Shown here: in pieces, positions 1 to 4,891 of the stretch
Numbering within the stretch: position 1 is the stretch's first letter
How the letters are laid out: each line of letters begins with the position of its first letter
NCBI GenBank assembly: GCA_903915615.1
Contig: CAIWTR010000500.1
Coordinates: 1-5,299 of the forward strand
DNA from: an uncultured Armatimonadota bacterium
GTDB taxonomy: Bacteria > Armatimonadota > Armatimonadia > Armatimonadales > Armatimonadaceae
Length of the DNA stretch: 5,299 bases
Reading direction: 5' to 3'
The notes under the pieces: model-generated
What the model saw: only the letters and a program-made list of their open reading frames with translations
Database searches by the model: none
What the model was told of the DNA's origin: nothing
Made by a program: the position numbers and the translations under genes

Positions 1-2720
1 GCAAGATCAAGGCGTGTCAGCTTGTCTTTCTTAGGGAGGCCGAACGTGCCGAGGAAGCCTGGCGTAGCGGGCGCTACGATTTCGCCTGTTTCATCTAGGA
101 AGTTGCCCCGCGGCAGAATGCGCACGGTCCGCGGCGACTTGTTCTGTACCGTCACGAGACAGCGTGGGAGCATCTGCTCGATGCGTCCGCGTTCAGCACG
201 TGCTACCGCGACATCATCCCGGAGAGCAGCCATTTCAGGTGCGCCTGCCACAAATGCATCATCAAGCTGCTTGACTTGCTCAGGGGTGCGCTTGCCGGCA
301 TCGATTGCGGCAATGGATGCGACAGCAAGGTCACTTTTGGTGATGGTTCGGATGTAGTCGGGCGCAGCGGTGGTCGAGATTCGGAAGCACCCGATGTTGT
401 GATCGGTGCTGTGGTTGTTCTCGATGATCACACGCAACATCGCGCCGGCTGGCAGTGTCAACGGCTCGGAAAGCCCGAGGACCATTGCGTGTGCCTTACC
501 CGCATCCGGGAGGATGCCCCAGCCTAGGTATGGGAGGTTGGCATCGTTGTCGATGGCATGAAGCGCACCCCACCGCTTACCTGGGATGTCATCCCCTGCG
601 AACATCGTCTGTTCAAAGCTTGCGGCAGCGTGGGTGAATTTTACGGTGCGGCCACGGGTTCCATCTTGGTGGATGACCTGCCCTTTGACTTCGGTGATGA
701 CGAAGTTGCCGTTTGGCGCTCGGCCGGGACCGCCAAGCGGAAGGGATGGGTCTGGAAGGGCATCGATGCGGACGCCAGTGATACGGTCACGCGCAGGGAT
801 GTCGATGGCAAAGCTGCCTTTGACGTTATTCGGACCGCTGGCAAGGATGGAATTGTCTGGACGAATGGTCAGCACTGTGTCCCCGTTTGCAGTGACCTTG
901 GCTGGTTTCGCTACCGTCCAACCATTTGTCGTGGCATCCTTTGCAACCGCTACCTTGAAACATCCAAGATTATGGTCATTGCTATGGGTCTGCTCGAGGG
1001 TCAGCTGAAGTCGACCGCCATCCGGGATGGTAACTGGCTCGGCAAACGTGATGACCATGTGGTGCTGCTGGCCGACATCCGGGAGGATGGCCCAGCCTGG
1101 GACACCGCCGCGGATATTGTTATCAATCGTGTTTGCTGCACCCCAGCGCTTGTAGCGGAGGTCATCCCCGGAGAACAAGGTTTGTTCGAAGCTTGCATCC
1201 GCGTTGAGAAAGGTTGGCTGCGCGGTGACTTTACCGGCTGCATCCACAATGTTTGCACGCACTTCGGTGAGGACAAAGTTGCCATTTTCAGCGCGGCCTG
1301 GCCCGCGTTGTGGAAGGCTTGCATCTGGGATGGCATCGATACGGACACCGCGGAGCGTGCCAGCTGCCGGAACATCCAGAACATAGGCATTCGGTGCATT
1401 GTTTGGACCGCTGGCGAGGATGGACTTATCTCCGCGGATGGTGAGGATGGTGCCGGCTTTTGCGGTCGCTTTGGTTGGCGCGATGGCTTCCCAGTTTTGC
1501 TCAACCGTGCGGATTCCCTTGAGGCTGGCTTCCCACCCAGAGCGGCTTCCAGCAAGCAGCGTGGCACCACTTTTGACTTTGGCTTCCGCTGCTGCGATAC
1601 GGGCATCAACGGCGGCGATGGCCTTTTCGTTGGCTTCATCGACAACCGGCATCCCGGGCTCGCGTGCAGCAATGATGCCTTCCTCGATATCGGCAAAAAA
1701 GGCTCCGAGGGTATAGAAGTCACGCGTCGAGATAGGGTCAAACTTGTGGTCGTGGCACTGAGCACAGGCGGTCGTCTGGCCGAGCCACACAGTTCCGACA
1801 GCACGGACGCGGTCGGTTAGGTAGCGGGCTTCATAGTCTTTGGCCTGAGCGCCGCCTTCCTCGGTGGTGAGGAGGAGGCGATTGAAGGCAGAGGCCACCT
1901 TTGTTTCCTGGTTGGCACCCGGGAGGATATCGCCGGCGAGCTGCTCGCGTGTGAAGCGGTCAAAAGGCTTGTTGGTATTGAAGGCCTTGATGACGTAGTC
2001 GCGGTACGGGTAGATGTTCCGCGGGGTGTCGGAGTGGTACCCGATGGTGTCTGCAAAGCGGACGACATCCAGCCAGTGCTGCGCCATTTTCTCGCCATAG
2101 TGTGGGCTTGCAAGGAGGCGGTCGACGAGGTTTTCGTAGGCCTTTGGCGACTTGTCATTGATGAATGCCTGAACTTCCGCATAGGTTGGCGGGAGGCCGG
2201 TCAGGTCGAAGGACAGTCTACGGATGAGGGTGCGGCGGTCGGCTTGCGGGCTTGGCTGGAGACCGATTTCGGCGAGGCGGCGTTGGACCAGAAAGTCGAC
2301 GGGATGTTTGCCTTTTGGAACCACGGGCTTTACGGGAAGCTCATAGGCCCAGTGCTTTTGGTAGGTTGCGCCTTCGCCAATCCAGCGGCGGAGGATGTCC
2401 TTTTGTGCCGGGGTGATGGTCTTGTGGAAGTCCGCGGGTGGCATCGCAAGGGCATCGGATGCCGGCTTGCTAATCCGTTGCACCAGCTGGCTGGCGACAA
2501 TATCTCCCGGGATGATGGCTCGGTTTGGCTGATCGAGGCGTAGGTTTGCCTGGCGTTTGTTTTTGTCCGGGCCATGACACGCAAAACAACTGTCCGAGAG
2601 GATCGGCCGGATATCGCGGTTGAAGATGACTTTGGATGTCTGCTTGGCGGGAGCGGCGAGGCTGATGCCGAGCGCGATGGTGCCAAGGAGCGCGGTTGCA
2701 AAGGGTTTTGTAAATGTCAT
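1..2720 (-). CDS. PSCyt1-PSCyt2 (DUF1549)-PSD1 (DUF1553) family exported cytochrome-like protein, 3' end beyond the window
   Basis: An open frame of 906 codons runs from the ATG at 2720 to the window edge without a stop. Residues 1-25 look like a signal peptide: Lys5, a hydrophobic stretch, then an Ala-Ala-Pro-Ala cleavage region. Residues 33-118 form a planctomycete cytochrome C domain (PSCyt1) with haem motif CFACH at 45-49, a possible axial Met in AMPP (92-95) and WIGEGA at 113-118. Residues 139-345 are DUF1549 (PSCyt2), with LSFDLTGLPPT (169-179), HWLDVVRFADT (215-225) and a second CxxCH, CAQCHDHKFDP, at 319-329. Two tandem modules fill 410-790, a helical linker follows, and PSD1/DUF1553 begins near 855 with PRGNFLDETGEIV. 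The rest of PSD1 is missing, so the full protein is probably about 1,100-1,200 residues. The family is exported and often linked to polysaccharide and sulfatase gene sets, but its biochemical role is poorly defined. An in-frame ATG at 2792 would add 24 residues and bury the signal peptide, so I prefer 2720. No clear ribosome binding site is visible. Confidence 0.93.
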   Translation of the reverse strand, partial: MTFTKPFATALLGTIALGISLAAPAKQTSKVIFNRDIRPILSDSCFACHGPDKNKRQANLRLDQPNRAIIPGDIVASQLVQRISKPASDALAMPPADFHKTITPAQKDILRRWIGEGATYQKHWAYELPVKPVVPKGKHPVDFLVQRRLAEIGLQPSPQADRRTLIRRLSFDLTGLPPTYAEVQAFINDKSPKAYENLVDRLLASPHYGEKMAQHWLDVVRFADTIGYHSDTPRNIYPYRDYVIKAFNTNKPFDRFTREQLAGDILPGANQETKVASAFNRLLLTTEEGGAQAKDYEARYLTDRVRAVGTVWLGQTTACAQCHDHKFDPISTRDFYTLGAFFADIEEGIIAAREPGMPVVDEANEKAIAAVDARIAAAEAKVKSGATLLAGSRSGWEASLKGIRTVEQNWEAIAPTKATAKAGTILTIRGDKSILASGPNNAPNAYVLDVPAAGTLRGVRIDAIPDASLPQRGPGRAENGNFVLTEVRANIVDAAGKVTAQPTFLNADASFEQTLFSGDDLRYKRWGAANTIDNNIRGGVPGWAILPDVGQQHHMVITFAEPVTIPDGGRLQLTLEQTHSNDHNLGCFKVAVAKDATTNGWTVAKPAKVTANGDTVLTIRPDNSILASGPNNVKGSFAIDIPARDRITGVRIDALPDPSLPLGGPGRAPNGNFVITEVKGQVIHQDGTRGRTVKFTHAAASFEQTMFAGDDIPGKRWGALHAIDNDANLPYLGWGILPDAGKAHAMVLGLSEPLTLPAGAMLRVIIENNHSTDHNIGCFRISTTAAPDYIRTITKSDLAVASIAAIDAGKRTPEQVKQLDDAFVAGAPEMAALRDDVAVARAERGRIEQMLPRCLVTVQNKSPRTVRILPRGNFLDETGEIVAPATPGFLGTFGLPKKDKLTRLDL
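351..920 (-). repeat. Tandem protein module, copy 2 (residues 601-790 of the PSCyt protein)
   Basis: This second module directly follows copy 1. It carries SILASGPNN, RIDALPDPSLP, GPGRAPNGNFVITEV, SFEQTMFAGDD, GWGILPDAG and HSTDHNIGCFRI. The offset between matching residues is 190-191, for example Trp410 with Trp601 and Gly423 with Gly613. Protein similarity is high, but the DNA has diverged at many third codon positions, so the duplication is not recent. Confidence 0.85.
921..1493 (-). repeat. Tandem protein module, copy 1 (residues 410-600 of the PSCyt protein)
   Basis: This is the first of two adjacent modules of about 190 residues in the PSCyt protein. Diagnostic strings are SILASGPNN, RIDAIPDASLP, GPGRAENGNFVLTEV, SFEQTLFSGDD, GWAILPDVG and HSNDHNLGCFKV. 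All recur in the same order in copy 2. From memory of the family, the GPGR-x-NGNF and GWAI-P signatures are typical of the region between DUF1549 and DUF1553. A beta-rich, possibly carbohydrate-binding fold is an inference. Confidence 0.85.
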
Positions 2721-2835
2721 AGTGGGTGACCGGTCAGCAAACAGTAATCGGGCAGTCGCAGGCGCATCGGTGAACCTGCGAATTACACTCATTATGCCAG
2801 AAATGCCGGCATCCCGTAACCCGCCAAAACGAGGT
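2721..2835. other. Non-coding leader of the PSCyt gene
   Basis: These 115 bases separate the left 66-base repeat copy from the PSCyt start. They hold a candidate promoter and a 10-base palindrome, and no gene that I can support. I see no hairpin followed by a T-run, so there is no obvious intrinsic terminator for genes upstream. Confidence 0.6.
2791..2819 (-). promoter_or_regulatory. Weak candidate promoter with a palindrome in the spacer, upstream of the PSCyt gene
   Basis: On the minus strand the sequence CATAAT (2791-2796, five of six bases match a -10 box) lies 17 bases from TTACGG (2814-2819), which is a poor -35 match. The spacer contains the perfect 10-base palindrome ATGCCGGCAT at 2803-2812, and its ATGCC half is repeated at 2794-2798. 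A start near 2784 would give a leader of about 60 bases. The symmetry could be an operator, but the weak -35 keeps confidence low. Confidence 0.3.
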
Positions 2836-2901
2836 TCAAACCGTATTCCGCTTGGTAAGCTGCTTGCCGATGCGGATCATCGGGGCCTCGATGTAGCGGT
2901 A
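2836..2901 (-). repeat. Left 66-base direct repeat: displaced 3' end of the acyltransferase gene
   Basis: This is an exact copy of 4826-4891. Read on the minus strand it encodes YRYIEAPMIRIG and the rest of the acyltransferase tail, ending in the same TGA. The frame upstream of it shows no acyltransferase similarity, so this is a gene fragment and not a gene. Identity stops at 2835 (t against c) and at 2902 (c against g). In the usual model of 3'-end integration this copy is the original host tail, pushed away from its gene. Confidence 0.9.
2867..2883. repeat. Dyad inside the 66-base repeat (left copy), possible recombination core
   Basis: CCGATG and CATCGG form perfect six-base arms around the five-base spacer CGGAT. 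The same dyad occurs at 4857-4873 in the right copy. Short inverted arms around a small spacer resemble a tyrosine recombinase core site. The sequence is also ordinary coding sequence of the acyltransferase, so chance is possible. Confidence 0.3.
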
Positions 2902-2914
2902 CACATCGATGTGT
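2901..2914. repeat. Perfect 14-base palindrome at the element's left junction
   Basis: ACACATCGATGTGT equals its own reverse complement. It overlaps the left 66-base repeat by one base and otherwise lies inside the element, downstream of the AbiEii stop. There is no T-run after it on the minus strand, so it is not a standard intrinsic terminator. A protein-binding site or an element end is possible. Confidence 0.5.
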
Positions 2915-2945
2915 TGACATGGCCCGAAAAGCACATGGAGTGAAC

Positions 2946-3920
2946 TCAGGCATCTACGTTTACATTTAGAAACTCTCGAATGTCGTTGAAGGCCTTCAAA
3001 ATGTCGTCAAACTCGGGATAAGGACCGTAGCAAAGCGTCTCAGCTTCTCGGTTGTACTCAGCCATCAACTTCCGACGTAACACATCATCTGGAAAGAGTG
3101 CTGGACTGTTGTGAAGATTCATCCCATCCGGCAGAAACTTAACCTGCCCCGGATAGAACGTAGCCGTTAGAATTCTGTACTCGTTACAGCTGTTGGTAAA
3201 TTCCTGAGATGCAAGCATCGTTTGGGTTTCTCGCTGATTGATCAACATCGCCAAATCGTAGTAATGGCGAGCATCCCGTCCCAAATCGCGATTCTGCCTG
3301 ATGGCTCGTTCGACCCGGGAGTGAAGTGTAAAGAGTTTCTCAACAAATGTTCTTCGATAGTGAAGCAGCTTCATCGAGAAGTGGTCACGGTCGACTGTTC
3401 CCGTAACCGCATCACGGACATTCAGTGAATGTGCAATCAGAGAATTAAGATTCCGAACATCCACCGGCTGAGCTGCACTTTGAACACCAGCCTCCAACAG
3501 GACGACTGGGCGGATACCACCGAGAGTCGCGACTTTGGATTCGTAAGTGAACTCTTCTGTCCACGATGAGCTTCCATTGTCCTTACGCCCCGAGCGTCCA
3601 GTGAATCCAGGAAAGGTAGAGACACAGTCTGCGATTTGTTGGAAACGCTCCAATGTCTCTAGGTCAGTGCCCGATGGCTCAACATAGAGGTCAATATCTT
3701 CGGAGAAACGATTGATTAGGCTCCAACCTTTGGAGAGGCTGGTACCGCCTTTGAATATGACAACCGAACCGAAATCTCTTTGGATTAGCCGTAGTGCTTC
3801 TGTGACGAAGTAATCCTTCTCGACGATGCCTGGGTTGTTAATGTTGTTATCCAGAGCGGTCGTGTTGATGATGTCTCGGAAATAGGCGGTTTGGAAAAGG
3901 TAGCTCACTTTGCTTGCCAT
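2946..3920 (-). CDS. AbiEii-type nucleotidyltransferase toxin of a type IV toxin-antitoxin / abortive infection pair
   Basis: This 324-residue protein belongs to the AbiEii/AbiGii toxin family (nucleotidyltransferase fold). The defining active-site motif is complete: FKGGTSLSK at 56-64, then RFSEDIDLYVE at 71-81 with the two metal-binding acids Asp75 and Asp77. Glu142 in VVLLEAG is a plausible third acid. The motif TFVEKLFTLHS (190-200) and RHYYDLAML (217-225) match the conserved C-terminal helical part. In studied relatives such as MenT toxins, the enzyme adds nucleotides to tRNA acceptor ends and blocks translation; the substrate here is unknown. It is cytoplasmic, with no signal or membrane segment. 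Its ATG overlaps the last 16 bases of the antitoxin gene, so the two genes are probably translationally coupled. Length and motifs look intact, with no frameshift, so the toxin should be active. Its function in phage defence against plasmid-like maintenance cannot be told from sequence. Confidence 0.93.
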   Translation of the reverse strand: MASKVSYLFQTAYFRDIINTTALDNNINNPGIVEKDYFVTEALRLIQRDFGSVVIFKGGTSLSKGWSLINRFSEDIDLYVEPSGTDLETLERFQQIADCVSTFPGFTGRSGRKDNGSSSWTEEFTYESKVATLGGIRPVVLLEAGVQSAAQPVDVRNLNSLIAHSLNVRDAVTGTVDRDHFSMKLLHYRRTFVEKLFTLHSRVERAIRQNRDLGRDARHYYDLAMLINQRETQTMLASQEFTNSCNEYRILTATFYPGQVKFLPDGMNLHNSPALFPDDVLRRKLMAEYNREAETLCYGPYPEFDDILKAFNDIREFLNVNVDA

Positions 3921-4639
3921 CGATGAGCATTGGGCAGCTCTGTGAACAGACCAAAATCGAATTTGGACAGAGGATTCAATGACTTTTTGAGCGGTTCCAG
4001 CATGTTCGGCGCAACATCTGAAACTTCCAATAGCGCGCCAATAATTGCCCTAACTCTTGGAGGTTCCGCAATGGCCACATCGCAAAGCTGGCGAAGATTT
4101 GTCTGTGACATGCCTCCCAGGAGTTTGCAAAGGACATCGCGGACTACAGCGGGTGATGTATCCGCATAGCTGCCACGGTCATGTATAAATTCAATGAATG
4201 CGCCTTGTGTCTCGGTCAGCTGCTTGGGTGGTGTGCCTCGACGAAGCGTCACGCGGAGGGCACCTGTGTGCGTTGGCATGTTGTTGGCAAACACGACGAT
4301 TTCCGGGCGCGCAGAAACCTGTGTACTGAGCCCAAGGTGGTTTGCTGCCGCCGTGCCTCTAAGCCTTGTTCGTCCCAAAAGTGTCTTTTGTGCGATGTCA
4401 AATTCAGATGGCTGGCTTTTGCCTAAGGGTGTGTCTTTCGGCGCAAAATATAGTCCCTTTGAAACCCGTACCAGAACACCCCTTTCGGCAAGTCTTGCAA
4501 GGGCCCGGGTAGCGGCGGCAGGCGTTGTGTCAGGGATGTCATCGGCTGTAAGCAAACCATCCGGGCGGCCGGTCGCATACTCCAATGCACGTTCGCATGC
4601 ACTCGGTGCGCGTGATTCCTTCAGTAACTCTCTATACAT
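3905..4639 (-). CDS. DUF6088/AbiEi-type antitoxin and winged-helix transcriptional regulator
   Basis: The 244-residue product is the cognate antitoxin of the downstream AbiEii toxin. A winged-helix DNA-binding domain occupies about residues 28-66, ending in RLAERGVLVRVSKGLYFAP. It is followed by GKSQPSEFDIA (73-83) and the DUF6088 hallmark AANHLGLSTQV (98-108). In AbiE systems this protein neutralises the toxin without stable binding (type IV) and represses its own operon through its N-terminal domain; both are family knowledge. I chose the ATG at 4639. A GTG at 4666 would add nine residues (EFCAIIPP after the start) that do not resemble the family, and a strong -10 box overlaps that stretch. 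The antitoxin comes first and overlaps the toxin start by 16 bases, the usual AbiE order. No Shine-Dalgarno sequence precedes the start, which may be leaderless. Confidence 0.9.
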   Translation of the reverse strand: MYRELLKESRAPSACERALEYATGRPDGLLTADDIPDTTPAAATRALARLAERGVLVRVSKGLYFAPKDTPLGKSQPSEFDIAQKTLLGRTRLRGTAAANHLGLSTQVSARPEIVVFANNMPTHTGALRVTLRRGTPPKQLTETQGAFIEFIHDRGSYADTSPAVVRDVLCKLLGGMSQTNLRQLCDVAIAEPPRVRAIIGALLEVSDVAPNMLEPLKKSLNPLSKFDFGLFTELPNAHRWQAK

Positions 4640-4646
4640 CGGAGGG

Positions 4647-4676
4647 ATTATCGCACAAAATTCCACAGTGTGTCTT
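4647..4676 (-). promoter_or_regulatory. Candidate promoter of the abiEi-abiEii operon, possibly giving a leaderless transcript
   Basis: On the minus strand GATAAT (4647-4652, five of six to TATAAT) is preceded by TGC, giving an extended -10 element. AAGACA at 4671-4676 matches four of six -35 bases at a spacing of 18. Only seven bases separate the -10 box from the ATG at 4639, so transcription would begin at or next to the start codon. An alternative -10, TATAAA at 4678-4683, would leave a leader of about 30 bases. Confidence 0.5.
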
Positions 4677-4687
4677 GTTTATACACA
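4664..4687. promoter_or_regulatory. Overlapping dyads over the AbiE -35 box, candidate AbiEi operator
   Basis: CACA-G-TGTG (4664-4672) and TGTGT (4669-4673) paired with ACACA (4683-4687) are two overlapping inverted repeats spanning the putative -35 box. AbiEi proteins studied elsewhere repress their own promoter by binding inverted repeats, so this is a reasonable operator candidate. The arms are only four and five bases, so chance is not excluded. Confidence 0.35.
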
Positions 4688-4750
4688 TGAAAAACTAGAC
4701 ATTAATCCCCAGATAAACAGAACTACCAGAGGAAAGGTTTGTAACGGGGA

Positions 4751-4770
4751 TGTCGAAGCGACAGGCTGTC
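4751..4770. promoter_or_regulatory. Double dyad upstream of the AbiE promoter
   Basis: TGTCG-AAG-CGACA (4751-4763) is directly overlapped by GACAG-G-CTGTC (4760-4770), so three alternating TGTC/GACA half-sites occur in 20 bases. The site lies about 75 bases upstream of the candidate -35. There is no T-run on either strand that would make it an intrinsic terminator. It may be a second regulator site or a recombinase arm site. Confidence 0.35.
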
Positions 4771-4825
4771 TGCACTCAGATCAACAATGGAATTTCAACA
4801 GCAATCTAGCATCCGAAAGAGCAGC

Positions 4826-4891
4826 TCAAACCGTATTCCGCTTGGTAAGCTGCTTGCCGATGCGGATCATCGGGGCCTCGATGTAGCGGTA
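4826..4891 (-). repeat. Right 66-base direct repeat: in-place 3' end of the acyltransferase gene
   Basis: This copy is identical to 2836-2901 and forms residues 137-157 plus the TGA of the acyltransferase. Its left boundary falls exactly on the last base of the stop codon. In the standard integration model this copy came in with the element and restored the reading frame. It contains the dyad CCGATG-CGGAT-CATCGG at 4857-4873. Confidence 0.9.

Larger units (their letters stand above)
4640..4825. other. AbiE upstream region inside the element, no gene
   Basis: These 186 bases lie between the acyltransferase stop and the AbiEi start. They are visibly A/T-richer than the genes on either side. 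I see promoter-like and dyad sequences here, and no supportable small gene and no intrinsic terminator after the acyltransferase. Confidence 0.6.
2836..4891. mobile_element. Putative cargo-only integrative element carrying AbiEi/AbiEii, bounded by 66-base direct repeats
   Basis: The interval is bounded by two identical 66-base direct repeats whose first bases are 1,990 apart. Each repeat is the final 21 codons plus stop of the acyltransferase gene, and the right copy is still the functional end of that gene. This is the arrangement left when an element integrates at the 3' end of a gene and regenerates the tail. The only genes inside are the AbiEi antitoxin and AbiEii toxin. Hand counts of single 60-base lines gave 50% and 55% GC inside AbiEii and 35% in the AbiEi upstream region, against 55% and 63% in the PSCyt gene, which weakly suggests a different origin. 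No recombinase is encoded inside. The element could therefore be mobilised in trans, be a remnant that lost its integrase, or have arrived by homologous recombination. The repeat is certain; mobility is inference. Confidence 0.65.

Noticed and set aside
921..1493. Recent DNA-level tandem duplication or assembly duplication in the PSCyt gene
   Set aside because: The two modules differ at many third codon positions and at many residues, so they are old protein repeats and not a recent copy or an artefact.
1001..1804. 267-codon minus-strand frame
   Set aside because: It is an out-of-frame reading of the PSCyt gene, rich in Ser and Pro and without family motifs. The true frame runs straight through from 2720 to 1.
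558..1820. 420-codon open frame on the plus strand
   Set aside because: It is antisense to the PSCyt gene. Its translation shows no recognisable domain, while the minus strand gives continuous PSCyt1, DUF1549 and DUF1553 motifs.
2720..2792. Longer PSCyt protein starting at the in-frame ATG at 2792
   Set aside because: It would put 24 charged and mixed residues before a clear signal peptide, and it overlaps the candidate -10 box.
2620..2943. 107-codon plus-strand frame across the PSCyt start and the left repeat
   Set aside because: It runs antisense to the PSCyt signal peptide region and has no motifs. It reads the repeat in a non-coding direction.
4640..4666. GTG at 4666 as the AbiEi start
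   Set aside because: The extra nine codons overlap the best promoter match and have no resemblance to DUF6088 N-termini. The ATG at 4639 fits better.
4194..4886. 230-codon plus-strand frame crossing AbiEi and the right repeat
   Set aside because: It is antisense to AbiEi and to the acyltransferase end, with no recognisable motifs and no good start context.
2836..4891. Insertion sequence or composite transposon
   Set aside because: There is no transposase and no terminal inverted repeat. The flanking direct repeats are far longer than normal target-site duplications.
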